DNA of 64,000 bases from Limnephilus marmoratus (GCA_917880885.1 OU862928.1:10435721-10499720), one strand, 5' to 3'; shown: positions 19,081-31,330, counted from the stretch's first letter. The notes: generated by a model not told the origin, from the sequence alone. Program-made: numbers and translations.

Positions 19081-20983
19081 GTTGTTAAAAAAATTTATTT
19101 AAAAACCTTCAATTTTTCAAGTTAATTTTAACGTTCTCTGAAAGTTCTGTTCAAATTCTATTCTGTAATTCTGTAATTATTTCTGTTTTGAAATAATAAG
19201 TATAAATAAATAATAATAAATATAATAAGTTTTGAAGATAATTGAATAAATACAACTCGCACATTACGTGAAAATGAACTAATTTAAAAATAACGTTCCC
19301 ACCAACAGTGGGTGTCCAGAAGCAACCTCCGTGTACCTACATAATTCAAAAAGTGACCATCTTGGATGATTTTTTTCATTTCATATCAATAATTTTCGAT
19401 TTAACATTTAAAGGAAAGAAGTTCATAAGTCTCTATCAATAATATTGGTGTAGGTACCTATGCGTTTTCTCAATAAATACTTGACAATCTTGAGTGATTT
19501 CTTTTAATATTTAAATGCTTCATAAGCCGGTACCTACCTAGTATATACCGAGAAAAATAATATTAGGGTAGGTACCTACGCGTTTTTTCTTACGTACTTT
19601 ATTACTTTTCTTTAAAGAATTTGCAATAACTCGATGGAAAGGTAGGTACCTACCGCGTTATAAATTGTGTTATTTTCAGATGGCCAGCAATTTTCACACT
19701 ATCGAAGAATTTAGGAATACGTTTTTGACATGAATTTTTCAGAAAATTATTGATTTTCGTCGGGTTCTCCTGACATATTTCATATGAGAATCGTATATAA
19801 TTTTGGTATTAAAAGTTGCGGAATTCTCTACTGTAACGTATTTTTTAAAAACATCCAAGCGGGGATCGGTTTCCGGGTCGCAATGCCGCGTACCGTAAAA
19901 CCACTACCGAAAACTCTGAAAAGTCTGTATTATTTAGGCTAAATTTTTGACACTCGGAATCCTGACCTATCTCAAGATTATCTGACTCGCCGCCAAGCTA
20001 AAATGGACCTAGAAACGTTCCAAACTCGAGGAAGCGACCGTCTATTATGGCATGCGGGGCCGAGGCCTGGGCTGGAAAGTAAGAGGGCTTAAGCGTCTTT
20101 GCATTTTCAAGCGAAAATACGCCGTAAGGTGGTACGCGATGCGGGGGAGAAGAGTCCGTTATCGCATCACCAAAACTGGAACCGTCGTTTGTATGGACAT
20201 TTTGACACGTTTCCTTCCGAAAATTCGTTGTGTAGGTACCCATTCAGGTAGGTACCTGCGCATTTCCTTAGATTCCGGCAATCTTAGCTTTTGTCGTCAT
20301 ATTTGCAATACTACCGAAATAAGTAGGTACCTACCCCGAATGAAAAACGTGTTAATTTGAACTGGCCAGCAAATATTTAAACTTCCGATGGAATCTGTGA
20401 GCGCGTATTTTGATGATTTTTTTTCGGAAAATTTCGAGTTTTGTCAGCATCTCCTGACGTATTTTATATGAGAATCATATGTTTTATTGGTGTTAAAAGT
20501 TGCGGAATCTATCCGGCTATCGTATTTTCAAAAAACATCTAGCCCGGAATCGGTTTTTCGGCGGTAATGTCGTTTTCCGAAAAACAACGACCGAAACCGC
20601 CGAGAGTTCCGTTTTGTTAGGCTAAAAATTTGACATCTGAGATCCTGACCTATGTCAATAGTCCTATATAGCATTTTCCTTTGTGAAATTAGCGGATTTT
20701 TTCCTAAATTTTTTTTTTCAAACGCCGTCTGTCGGCGGGAAATATAATCGAGTGATTCGAGTAGAGCTTCTAGTTTTCGCCGCCGATTCGTATCGGAGAA
20801 TAAATCCCTGTATATATTTCATTTTGTCGGAAAAAAATTACCCCCAGTTTCCATTCGGAATTTGCTTCAACCGAAAGTGAACCTTGAGGTGGGTGAAACG
20901 CAAAGGGCGTACTGGTCGTTTTTGCGTCGACGAAAAAGTGAGCTTTTCCCGACCTACCCCAAAACTAAACAATACTATATATA
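19081..20983 (+). repeat. Composite U spacer: subfamily B left part, subfamily A right part
   Basis: 19081-19650 matches 7636-8130 (diverged U). 19700-20220 contains the ACTACCGAAAACTCTGAAAA block and a GCGATGCGGGGGAGAAGAG segment shared with 8.75-8.89 kb. From 20225 (GTGTAGGTACCCATTCAGG) to the CTAG it matches the younger U copies, for example 4850-5587. The switch looks like recombination between subfamilies. No gene. Confidence 0.72.
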
Positions 20984-21095
20984 CTAGCTGGGCCCGTTGC
21001 AGAAGCAACTGACGGGTTAAAACACTATGCGATTTGACGTGTGAACGTGGATGAAGCGAGGAGGAGTGTGTGTTAAATAAATATATGAAGAAACC
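20984..21095 (-). repeat. H junction module
   Basis: CTAG at 20984-20987, then CTGGGCCCGTTGC, hairpin and flank, the variant also seen at 9035. Confidence 0.75.
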
Positions 21096-21545
21096 GGAGG
21101 TTACAGTGACCTTGCAACGCATGCCGGGTAACCGTTGTATATAATGTGATGTAGTGCAGCGCTTGCATTAAAATGTAATTTTCCAGGAATTGGAATGGAA
21201 CCATTACAGTTAAGTTGACCCCGAGGTTACAGTGACCTTGCAACGCATGCCGAGTAACCATTGTATATCATGTTATATATTGCAGGCACTTACTTTAAAA
21301 TGTTATTTCCCGGGAATTATGATGAAACCATTACAGTAAAGTTGACCCCCACGTTACAGTGATCTTGCAACGCATGCCGGGTACCCGTTGTATATAATGT
21401 TCTATAGTACAGGCGCTTGCATTATAATGTGGTTTTCCGAGATTTGGGATGCAACCATTACAGTTTAATGGACCCCGAGGTTAAAGTGGCCTTGCAACGC
21501 ATGCCGGGTACCCGCTGTATATAATTTATTTATTTACGGACAAAA
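21096..21545. repeat. M minisatellite array, short monomers
   Basis: About four monomers, right edge CCGCTGTATATAATTT / ACGGACAAAAAGTCCATT. Confidence 0.9.
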
Positions 21546-21880
21546 AGTCCATTAACAATATAAAATACGTCTCTAACTTATATCTCCCTCTTATCCTTTC
21601 CCTTGTTACCATAATTATTGGAAGGCTTTTGACCTCTCCAGCCAGATTCTCCCAAACCTTCGCCATGCACCGCAGTGTGAGGAATAGATTCATACGTTCG
21701 TCACTCCTGGCCACACTGACCCCCAGATTCCTAAACACCCCTCATACCTTTTTCCTTCCCATATCTTCTTCTCCTTCCTTTCCCTTAAAAAACCCTCCTC
21801 ACAGCATCCTCAAAGATGACATAGGCCCCTAGGGAAATTGTTTTCTTTGGAGCCTCCTGTGTGGAGCTAAATTAAAAAAA
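21546..21880 (+). repeat. S2 element, longer variant
   Basis: Includes CTCTCCAGCCAGATTCTC, CACCGCAGTGTGAGGAATAG, CCCAGATTCCTAAACACCCC and TGTGTGGAGCTAAAT plus an A run. Same variant as 6905-7316. Confidence 0.63.
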
Positions 21881-21899
21881 AAATTAACACTGCATAATT

Positions 21900-22290
21900 T
21901 CATCCTGAGTACTCCCCAAGGTTACAGTGATTTTGCAACGCATGCCGGGTACCCGTTGTATATAATGTTATGTAGAAATACAAATCCCTAAAATTGACCT
22001 TTATTGAATAACCAACACCTCTGCCGTTGGTCACCCCAAGTGGTTCGCTACGTTTGGTGATTTAGTAGGGGTGCCCGGATTCATGGGTGAGGTTTTTCTA
22101 GGTCTTGGAGGCGGATGACCAGGACACACTGAACCCCAGATTCCTACCCACCCCTTAAACCCTTTTCCTTCCCAGAACTCTCATCCCCTTTCTTTCCAAA
22201 AAAAAAATCCTCCACACAGCATCCCCAAAGATGACATAGGTCCTGAGGGAAATTATTTTCCCCACGGCCTCCTGTGTGGAGCTCATGTAA
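21900..22290 (+). repeat. Single M monomer joined to S2
   Basis: One M monomer fragment (CAACGCATGCCGGGTACCCG near 21936) ends in ATGTTATGTAGAAATA and runs into a full S2 copy (21980-22290), ending GTGTGGAGCTCATGT and a run of 13 A. Confidence 0.7.
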
Positions 22291-22890
22291 AAAAAAAAAA
22301 TGTATATAAATTCACCTTTCCTGTCTATGTCAGTCTTAAATGATGACCTACATAGAATACCCTTGGATGGTTAAAGCCAGAAATAATTAAAAAAAAAAAA
22401 AACATTTTCTTAATATTTTTTCCCTTGCTTAGTTCTGCACTCCTGGTATTTATCCTTTTTTTACATGAGCTACACACAGGAGAACCTGAGGAAAATAATT
22501 TCCCTCGGGGTCATTTCATCTTTGGAGATGTTGTGTTGAGGGTTTTTAAAGGCAAATAAGGCGAGGAGAGCAACGCTCAGTGGTTAAATATACGTATGTA
22601 TAAGGCCACCCGCAGGGCCTAGCAGCTGAAATCTGTCAAACAGAAGTATCTAGACGCCATCGGAGGCATGCACACATCAAATTCCCAAAGTTTCATCGCA
22701 ATCGGATGAACGGTTTAGCAATGCATAATTTCATGATGCCAGAGCTCACCATTTTATACATTAAGAATCGAAGGTCCCCAAAGTTTCATCGGAATCGAAG
22801 AAGAATTAACACAGAACGTGAAAATTAACTTAAAAAAAGTGTGCTTTTACCTGCATAATTTGGCAAAAAATTGACCATGTTAAGATATTT
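22291..22890. repeat. Mixed fragments: reverse S2 tail, shared module, T108 piece
   Basis: 22455-22570 is an S2 3' part in reverse orientation (GAGCTACACACAGGAGAACC). 22585-22680 (ATACGTATGTATAAGGCC ... CAGAAGTATC) is shared with 27.36-27.45 kb. 22680-22790 is a T108 unit. The rest is AT-rich with no recognised content. Confidence 0.55.
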
Positions 22891-23085
22891 AAATTTATTC
22901 ATTTTCATAACGTTGCTTGAAATGGATTTTGCCGTTTTTGGTGACCAGATCTGAATAGCCAGGTACTTCCCCACCTTCCTCGTCTCCATCTCCCTCCCCT
23001 CCCCACTACCTTTAGCCTCACAACATACCCCAACTGAGGATGCCATGGTTTCACTGACTTCAGTAGTTGGGACTCTTGTGCCGCA
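22891..23085 (+). repeat. tRNA-SINE (S1) body and 3' end, 5'-truncated
   Basis: Contains CGTTGCTTGAAATGGATTTT, GACCAGATCTGAATAGCCAG, TACTTCCCCACCTTCCTC, CACAACATACCCCAACTGAG and GTTGGGACTCTTGTGCCGC. These match the body of the S1 copies at 31.5 and 37.3 kb. The tRNA head is missing. Confidence 0.72.
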
Positions 23086-24897
23086 TTATCATTAAAATTA
23101 AGTTAATAATGTATAAAACAATTAATTTCCGTACAATTTTAAAGTACCTACACCATTTGAAAAAAAAATTGTACCATCTTTGCTATTAAATTTAAACAAT
23201 ATATTAATTTCTCATTATTTCGACAACAACGTTCCCTCATAAGTAGGTACTGGCCATTACTGGTATTATTATTTAAGAATGTCCAAAAAGAACGAAACTT
23301 TACCTACACATTCATAAATGAAAAATATTTTGATAGGTTCTTTCAAAAAAATTTAATAATTCTTTAAAATTTTCAAGTTAATTATCACGTTTTGTGAAAG
23401 TTATTTTAAAGTTCTGTAATTATTTCAGTTTTGTGGCGCAACTGGATAAAATGATATAACAACAGAACTCGAATAGAACTTTCGCAGAACGTTAGAATTA
23501 ACTTTAAAGAAATGTTGAATTCTTCAATTTTATTGCAACAACCCGGCATCCAATGTAAGTACCTACATAATTCGTCTAGGTACCTACTCATTTTCGCAAA
23601 AAAACCACGGTAGTAAGTCGGTAAGCCGGTAGGTAGGTACCTAAGCACTTATTTCCATCACTAAGTTGCATGGTTTATCTGTGTGTTCTAAATAACAGGG
23701 TCCGCCAAAACTGCGTTACTCATTTTTGGTAAAAATAAATTGATTAAATAATAATATTTTTTTAAAAATAAAAATAAAATCGTCTTTTTTTAAAAATATT
23801 TTTCTAGAAATGACATCGGTCAAATATCCAACTTTTAAATTCACGAACGCGCATACTACTTTCGTAATAAATAATTATTCACAACGATAAATGTATGGAA
23901 AAAAACGGAAATTCTAAGCATCGTCATTTGAGAAATGTTTCTACGCCGCTCAAACGTTAGTCGTGAAGGCCCGACTATATTTTCGAAAAAAAAAATATCA
24001 AGAAAATTATCATTCAAAATAAATAAAAAAATAATTATTATATTTCGAGCAGTATTTTTTTTACCACCGTGTACCGGCATAATAACGATTCATGAATGAT
24101 GAAATTCGATTTTAAAACCTGCTAACAACGCCAATTTAAGACACTCCAATTTTGTTTCGCGTTCGAATTTGAATTTTAGTCTATTTTTAAATTTTTCTAA
24201 TGAAATGTTTTAATTCTATGTCCTGTCGACTGGCGGCGCCGTGAAAACAGTACATAATTTTAAAGATTAGTTTCAATACTCGACTTTTATGTTGTTTTTT
24301 TGCACATGTCAGTTTTGAAACGAATATTACAACGATGTTTTTGAGAAAAGTGATAATTACGACGGTCAATTGACCTTTGAAAAACTCTTGTTGACGGAAT
24401 TTCACTAAATTTTGGCTTCCAAGCGTGATATTTTCGACAAAATCGCGTATGCCAGTCGGCCGGTGGGAAAACGAAAAATGAAAGATGACATTTAAAATCT
24501 GCGTACCTAGCGAAATCAGTTTTGTATGGGAGATTTTCGCTATATCTTTCTCAACTTTTGCGGGCATTTGAAAAGAGATAGATACAATGAATTCGCTTCG
24601 AAGGAGAGTGAACCGTGGGGCCTTTGAAATCGGATGAGCTTAGAGATCAATTTGGCTTGCCAAATTTTACCAAATTTTCGCAAGCCAAAGTGACCCGTGA
24701 GGTTTCACCCACCCGAGGGGCAAAGTGGTCGCTTTTCCCCTCAAATCGAAAGTGAGCTTTGACCCTTACCAAACGGCCGCGAGCCAAAGTGACCCTTGTC
24801 GTTTCACCCACCCGAGGGGCAGAGTGGTCGCTTTTCCCCTCAAATCAAAAGTGAGGTTTTTCCCGACCTACCCCAAAACTGTGCATTAATATATATA
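23086..24897 (+). repeat. Diverged U spacer (subfamily C)
   Basis: The palindrome block is recognisable at about 23340-23540 (TCAAGTTAATTATCACGTTT; GTTCTGTAATTATTTCAGTT; AACAGAACTCGAATAGAAC), followed by AGGTACCTACTC motifs. 24170-24897 is shared with 28.03-28.80 kb (GATAATTACGACGGTCAATT; TTTTGGCTTCCAAGCGTGAT; AAGTCGGCCGGTGGG-type block; CACCCACCCGAGGGGCA). It ends in the common GACCTACCCCAAAACTG approach to CTAG. No gene found. Confidence 0.68.
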
Positions 24898-25015
24898 CTA
24901 GGTTTTGCCCGTTGCAGAAGCAACTGACGGGTTAAAACACTTTGCGATTTGCGTGTGAATGTGGATGAAGCGAGGAGGAGTGTGTGTTAAATTAATTATA
25001 TGAAGAAACCTGAGG
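24898..25015 (-). repeat. H junction module
   Basis: CTAG at 24898-24901, hairpin and flank as elsewhere. Confidence 0.75.
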
Positions 25016-25915
25016 TTACAGTGACTTTGCAACGCATGCCGGGTACCCGTTGTATATAATGTTATAATATAGTGCAGGCATTTGCAAGGCGCTTGCATAA
25101 TAATGTAGTTTCCCTGAACTTGGAATGGAATACAGTTAAGTTGATCCCGAGGTTACAGTGATGTTGCAACGCATGCCGGGAACCCTTTGTATATAATGTT
25201 ATAATATAAAACAGGCGTTTGCAAGGCGCTTGTATTATAATGTAGTTTCTCGGAACTTAGAATGGAACCATTACAGTTAAGTTGACCCCGAGGTTACAGC
25301 GATCTTGCTACGCATGCCGGGTACCCTTTGTATATAATGTTATAATATAAAGCAGGCGTTTGCAAGGCGCTTGCATTATAATGTAGTTTCCCGGAACTTG
25401 GAATGGAACCATTACAGTTAAGTTGACCCCGAGGTTACAGCGATGTTGCAACGCATGCCGGGTACCCTTTGTATATAATGTTATAATATAAAGCAGGCGT
25501 TTGCAAGGCGCTTGTATTATAATGTAGTTTCCAGGAACTTGGAATGGAACCATTACAGTTAAGTTGACCCCGAGGTTACAGTGATCTTGCAACGCATGCC
25601 GGGTACCCTTTGTATATAATGTTATAATATAAAGCAGGCGTTTGTAAGGCTCTTGCATTATAATGTAGTTTTCCGGAACTTGGAATGGAACCATTACAGT
25701 TAAGTTGACCCCGAGATTACAGTAATGTTGCAACGCATGCCGGGTACCCGTTGTATATAATGTTATAATACAGTGCATGCGTTTGCAAGGCGCTTGAATT
25801 ATAATGTAGTTTCCCGGAACTTGGAATGGAACCATTACAGTTAAGTTGACCCCGAGGTTACAGTGTTGTTGCAACGCATGCCAGGTACCCGTTGTATATA
25901 ATGTAATGTAGAAAT
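25016..25915. repeat. M minisatellite array, 141-bp monomers
   Basis: CAACGCATGC sites at 25449, 25590, 25731 and 25872 are exactly 141 bp apart. The long monomer has an extra segment (GCAGGCGTTTGCAAGGCGC) relative to the short type. The minus strand is stop-free from 25970 to 25308 in a 47-codon repeat frame. The array ends with ATGTAATGTAGAAATA and S2. Confidence 0.93.
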
Positions 25916-26232
25916 ACAAATCCCCAAAGTTGTCCTTTATTGGATAACCAACTTCTCTGCCATAGGTCACCTCAAGTGGTTCGCTACGTTTGGTGATTTA
26001 GTAGGGGTGTCCGGGTTCATGGGGTGAGGTCTGTCTAGGTCTTGGAGGCGGATGTCCAGGACACACTGAACCCCAGATTCCTACCCACCCCTTAAACCCT
26101 TTTCCTTCCCAGAACTCTCATCTCCTTCCTTTCCTTAAAAAAAATCCTCCACACAGCATCCCCAAAGATGACATAGGACCTGAGGGAAATTATTTTCCCC
26201 ACGGCCTCCTGTGCGGAGCTCATGTAAAAAAA
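25916..26232 (+). repeat. S2 element
   Basis: Full copy from GTTGTCCTTTATTGGATAAC to GTGCGGAGCTCATGT plus a run of A. It is joined to a 141-bp array exactly as at 43.86, 59.78 and 62.92 kb. Confidence 0.65.
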
Positions 26233-26560
26233 AAAAATTAAATGCATATAAATTCACCTTTCCCAAAAAGCCAGAAATAATTGAAAAAAACATGTTCTTA
26301 ATATATTTTCCCTTGCTTAGTTCTGCACTCCTGGTATTTATCCTTTTAAAATTTTGTTTTATTCGAGTAAAAAAAAGAACAGAAAAAATATTCTTTCATA
26401 GCGTACTCTACCCCCCCCCCCCCTTCCTCCATCCCGCAAAACCCCTCCCGGGTTCCCCTCCCCCTTCCCAGATTACCCTCCCCCCTCCGTGGTTTTTTCC
26501 CCCCTCCCGCGCTCATTATTTCATTGCCGTTACATTTGGTTTTCAAACAGCTCGCGTGCC
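26233..26560. repeat. AT-rich block and C-rich tract right of S2
   Basis: AATTAAATGCATATAAATTC, TTAGTTCTGCACTCCTGGTA and a C-rich tract (26408-26520: runs of C separated by TT, GGG and TCC). The block recurs in the same place at 44.2, 60.1 and 63.3 kb. Frames through the C-rich tract are low-complexity proline repeats and were not called. Confidence 0.7.
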
Positions 26561-27130
26561 ACCTATTGAAATATTTTTATGCAAATTTCGTAATGCCAGA
26601 GCTCACCAGCCAATAAACAAACATAACAAAAAAAAAATATTCAATTTTGTGCAGTCTTTCGGAAGTTATACGCGTACATACATTTCGACGATTGATTTTT
26701 ATGCAAATTTCATAATGCCAGAGCTTACCAGTAGTTTTACAGAAACCTTGTCCTATCAGTAACGAAAACAATAAAAAAAGAATTTTCAGATTCGGTGCAT
26801 TCGTTCGAAAGTTATACGCATATATACATTTCGGCAATTCATTTTTATACAAATTTCATTATGGCAGATCTCACCGGTATTTTTATGCAAAACCTTGTCC
26901 TAACAGTAACGAACCCACCAAAAAAACAATTATTCAATTCGATGCATCCGTTCGAAAGTTATGCGCGTGCAAACATTTCGGCAACCATTTTATACAAATT
27001 TCATAATGCCAGTACTCACCAGAAGATCAATAAAAACCTTATCCTAACAATTACAAACACAAAACAAAAATAATTATCCAATTCGGTGCATGCATTCGAA
27101 AGTTATGGGCGTACTTGCATATCGGCGATT
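26561..27130 (+). repeat. T147 tandem array, about 4 units
   Basis: GCCAGAGCTCACC-type sites at 26595, 26717, 26864 (mutated) and 27008, spacing 122, 147 and 144 bp. The first interval is short by about 25 bp, as it is at 63.6 kb. Confidence 0.85.
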
Positions 27131-28802
27131 CATTTATAATACCTATATCAGTTTCTCAGGCACCTAACGATTTTATAGTTTTTCATACAGTTAAATATTC
27201 CTCAGTCAATTTCTGCGCTCCTGGTAGGTACCCTGTAACGTTTATACAGAATGTGCAATGCAATTTTTCACAAAAATGGCGCTTTAATTTTATTTTTATA
27301 ATTTTATAATATATCAGTTTCTCAGGTACCTACCGATTTTACAGTTTTTCATATAGTTAAACATACGTATGTATAAAGCCGCCGACAGGGCCTAGCAGCA
27401 GAAATCTGCCAAACAGAAGTATGTAGACACAATCGGAGACATGCCATCATCAAATTCTCAAAGATTCGTCGCAATGGGATGAACGGTTAACCGTGTATAA
27501 TTTAATGAAGCTAAAACAACATATTATTATCTCGGTCAATTTCTGCGCTCCTGATACTTTGGATCCATTATTTTACAAAACCTAGGGTTTTTTTTTCACA
27601 AAAATGGCGCTATAATTTTATTTTTATTATTTAGGAAAACAAATTTGGTCATCGGGATAAGCACCTCATTTTATTTGATTTTATTAAATTTTGTATTAAG
27701 TACCTACTTAGTATTTAAATGGTTAATAATATTTCATTTATATGGCAACACAACCGTTAAACTTTGTCTCAACCACCTCAAGCACAGCCTGAAAATCGAA
27801 CACCTGCGCCCGTTTTAGAACATTTTACATACAAATTACGTCAGGTAACGCTGTCAGGGCCTCGCTGAAAACTTGCGGTGGTTTTGAATAATGTTCCATG
27901 CTTAGTGTTGCAAGATTCGAGAAAATTTAATAAAGATTATTAATCACCCTCGTACGAATACAATCAATTTGAAACATGTTCCATAAGTCGTTGAACAACA
28001 GCATTTTTTTCGCGCTAGGATCTGCGAACGTTCCAATTTAGATTTCGACACATTTTTGAATTTCTCCAAGGAAAAGCTGCAGTTTTAGATTCTGTCGACA
28101 GGCGTCTCCGTGAAAATTGTACCTATTTTTAAACATTAGTTTCAAAATATGACTTTTCCGTGGGTTTTTCGCAAATGTCAGTTTTCCAACAAATATTACG
28201 ACGATGTTTTTGTGAAAAGTGATAATTACGACGGTCAATTAACCTTTGAAAAACTCTCGATGACGTAATTTTAATAAATTTTGGCTTCCAAGCGTGATAT
28301 TTTCGACGAAATCGCATATGCAAGTCGGCCGGTGGGCAAACGAAAAATGAAGAATGACATTTAAAATTTACGTACCTAGCCAAATCAATTTTGTATGGGA
28401 GATTTTCGCTATATCTTTCTCAACTTTTCCATGCATTTAAAAAGAGATACACTCCCTTAATCGGCCTTGAGGGAAAGTGAATCTACAGATGTGCCAATCT
28501 CGATGAGCCGAGAAGTCAATTTGGCTTGCCAAATTTTAAAAACGGTCGCAAGCCAAAGTGACCCGTGAGGTTTCACCCACCCGAGGGGCAAAGTGGTCGC
28601 TTTTCCCCTCAAATCGAAAGTGAGTTTTGACCCATCACGAACGGCCGCAAGCTAAAGTGACCCTTGTTGTTTCACCCACCCGAGGGGCAGAGTGGTCGTT
28701 ATTCCCCTCAAATCAAAAGTGACCTTTTCCTGACCAATGGCGTGAGCGGAAAAAGTGAGTTTTCCCTGACCTATCCCAAAACCAAACAATACTATATATA
28801 TA
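27131..28802 (+). repeat. Degenerate spacer sequence (subfamily C at the right end)
   Basis: 27130-27360 is AT-rich with GTAGGTACCCTG and CTCAGGTACCTACC motifs. 27358-27450 is the module shared with 22.6 kb. 27745-27900 (ACCGTTAAACTTTGTCTC; CCTGAAAATCGAACACCTGC) is shared with 61.2-61.4 kb. 28030-28802 matches 24.17-24.90 kb. No gene. Confidence 0.62.
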
Positions 28803-28985
28803 CTAGCGGGGCCCGTTGCAGAAGCAACTAACAGGTTAAAGCACTATGCGATTTGATGAGTGAACGTGGATGAAGCGAGGAGTGTGTGTTCAATAAATAT
28901 TTGAAGAAAAAAACGATGTTTGAATGTAGACGAAGCGAGGTATGTGTGCCACATAGAGGGCACAGGCAGTAGACTGCTCAATTTG
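28803..28985 (-). repeat. H junction module, extended flank
   Basis: CTAG at 28803-28806, hairpin with CAACTAACAGG, then the flank and a GATGTTTGAATGTAGACG extension. It is followed by AT-rich satellite instead of M. Confidence 0.7.
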
Positions 28986-29470
28986 GTACACCTACTATAG
29001 GGCCACTTCGGTCAACTGGTTCAGTATAGGCCTAAAAGTTATTTTTTTAGTAATTTTTTTTTGGAATTTTTATAATATTGAAATTTTATGGATCTTAAAT
29101 TTTTTTCAGATTTAAAAATTTTTTGGATCTTTAAATTTTTATCGATTTTGAAATTTTTTGGATTTTAAAATTTTTTCGATTTTAAAATTTTTTGGATTTT
29201 GAAATTTTTTGGATTTTAAAATTTTTTTCGTTTTTTAAATTTTTTTGGATTTTTAATTTTTTGGATTTTTAAATTTTTTATTCGATTTTGAAATTTTTTG
29301 GATTTTGAAATTTTTTGGATTTTAAAATTTTTTTCGATTTTGAAATTTTTGGATTTTGAAATTTTTTTCGATTTTGAAATTTTTTGGATTTAAAATTTTT
29401 TCGATTTTAAAATTTTTTAGATTATTTTTTGGATTTTGAAATTTTTTGGATTTTGAAATTAAAATTATTT
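28986..29470. repeat. AT-rich satellite, about 17-bp unit (GATTTTAAAATTTTTTS)
   Basis: From about 29040, GGATTTTAAAATTTTTTC and GATTTTGAAATTTTTTG alternate with indels. The same satellite occurs at 48.81-49.35 and 51.04-51.59 kb. The minus-strand frame (IEKNFKIQKFQN-type repeats) is a translation of the satellite. Confidence 0.9.
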
Positions 29471-29489
29471 TGAAATTGGTTATCAAAAT

Positions 29490-29800
29490 AACGTAATATA
29501 ATTTAGGGCCCTCTAGGTCGAGAGGTAAGACTCTCGACTCGCAATCCGAAGATTGCGGGTTCGAACTCGATGTGTGCAAATAATTTTTGATCGATTAGTT
29601 TATGTTAATTAACTTATAAAGTATAAGTTCTGGTGTAAAACCACCATTCAGAATCGAAACTTTGTTCGAAATGTACCATTATTATTAATTATTTTGAATC
29701 CATTAATTTGAAATTATGTACACCTTCCTAGTTGGACTGTCAAAGCTTCCTTTTATATTGGTAATAATAATAAATAATAAATAAATAAATGGCTTTGGCC
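29490..29800 (+). repeat. tRNA-derived SINE (S1)
   Basis: The head resembles a tRNA: an A-box-like CTCTAGGTCGAGAGGTAAG near 29511 and a B box GGTTCGAACTC at 29558-29568. The body follows: ATCGATTAGTTTATGTTA, TCTGGTGTAAAACCACCATT, GAATCGAAACTTTGTTCGAA. It ends in an ATA(A)-rich tail near 29770. Confidence 0.8.
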
Positions 29801-30010
29801 TTGTTTACTTACCGGATCTGAGGTTCAATTTGCGAGGCGGGAATGGGAACCGCCGCCCCAGGAACCTTTATTGGATATAGTTAAAACACATGCGATTTGA
29901 CGTGTGAACGTGGATGAAGCGAGGAGGAGTGTGTGTTAAATTAAATATATGAAGAAAAAACGATGTTTGAATGCGGATGAAGCGAGGAGTGAGCGCCTAC
30001 AAAGGGAACA
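29801..30010. repeat. GGCGGCG tail fragment and orphan H flank
   Basis: 29830-29880 carries GAGGCGGGAATGGGAACCGC (reverse form of the tail at 7.38 kb). 29883-30010 is an H flank without CTAG or hairpin (ATGCGATTTGACGTGTGAAC, GATGAAGCGAGGAGGAGTG), leading into T108. Confidence 0.65.
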
Positions 30011-30530
30011 GGTAGTCGACGAACGGTTTAGCAATGCATAATTTCATGATGCCAGAGCTCATTATTTTATATAGAATGAATCGACAGGATGCGCACATCA
30101 AATCCCAAAAGTTTCATCGCAATCGGATGAAAGGTTTAGCAATGCATAATTTCTTGATGCCAGAGCTCACTATGTATACAAAAACCATTGCGGGCACGCA
30201 TACATCAAATCCCCAAAGTTTCACCGAAATCGGATGAACGGTTTAGCAATGCGTAATTTCATTATGCCAGAGCTCACTATTGCATACAAAAACCATTGCG
30301 GGCATGCACACATCAAATCCCCAATGTTTCATCGAAATCGGATGAACGGTTAGCAATGCGTAATTTCATTATGCCAGAGCTCACTATTGCATTCAAAAAC
30401 CATTGCGGGCATGCACACATCAAATCCCCAAAGTTTCATCGCAATCGGATGAACGGTTTAGCAATGCATAATTTCATGACGCCAGAGCTCACTATTTTAT
30501 ATTAAAAAAAAGAATCGAGGGAATGCACAC
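30011..30530 (+). repeat. T108 tandem array, about 5 units
   Basis: Five units of about 108 bp with TTTAGCAATGCATAATTTCA-type cores. Two central units differ from the others (AAAACCATTGCGGGCATGC). Confidence 0.9.
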
Positions 30531-30790
30531 ATCATAGTGGAAGATACTCTCAGTATCGCCCTGGTGTAAGACCACCATTCAGAATTGAAACGTTACTTGA
30601 AATGGCTTCTGCCGTGTTTGGTGATCAGATCTGAATAGCCAGGTACTTCCCCACCTTCCTCTTTCCTATATCCTTCCCCTCCCCACTGCCTTCAGCCTCA
30701 CAACATACCCCAATTGGGGACGCCATAGTCCCACTGAATCCAGACGGGAGCAGTTGGGACTCTTGTGCGGTATTCATGTAAAAAAAAAAT
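30531..30790 (+). repeat. S1 SINE body and 3' end
   Basis: From AGTGGAAGATACTCTCAGTA through CACCATTCAGAATTGAAACG and GATCAGATCTGAATAGCC to GACTCTTGTGCGGTATTCAT and a run of A. No tRNA head. Confidence 0.75.
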
Positions 30791-31330
30791 CAAATCCCCA
30801 AAGTCAGAGAAGCCAGAGCCAGAGCTCACCATTTTATACAGAAAGAATCGAAGGAATGCGCACATAGTGTCCCCAAAGTTTCCTCGCAATCGGATGAACA
30901 GTTTAGCAATGCATAATTTTGTGATGTCAAAGCTCATTATTTTATATAGAAACCAATGAATTGTTCCCGGGGCGGCGGTACCAATACCATATTGAATGAT
31001 TATCATAAAAATGCAATGTACAAAAAAAGCGCTAGGTATATAAATTTAACATTTTTGAAAAAAATTATATGCTACTAATGTTTAGAGTTACCTGCACGTA
31101 CGTAAAAAAAAAAATATATATATATATTTAGGCTGGGTTGTTCAAAACAATATTTAAAAATCTCCAATTTTTCAAGTTAATTTAAACGTTCTGTGAAAGT
31201 TCTGTTCAAATTCTATTCAAGTTCCGTAATTATTTCTGTTTTGAAATAAAAAGTATAAATAAATAATAATAAATATAATAAGTTTTGATGTTTTGAATAA
31301 ATAAAACTCGCAAATTACGTCAAAATAAAC
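30791..31330 (+). repeat. T108 fragment, GGCGGCG tail and short diverged U fragment
   Basis: 30820-30930 is T108-like; 30950-31000 carries TTGTTCCCGGGGCGGCGGTA; 31010-31330 matches subfamily B of U (CCAATTTTTCAAGTTAATTT; TATTCAAGTTCCGTAATTAT). Confidence 0.65.

Noticed and set aside
29511..29580. Functional tRNA gene
   Set aside because: A and B boxes are present but the arms do not fold as a clean cloverleaf and the sequence continues into a shared SINE body.
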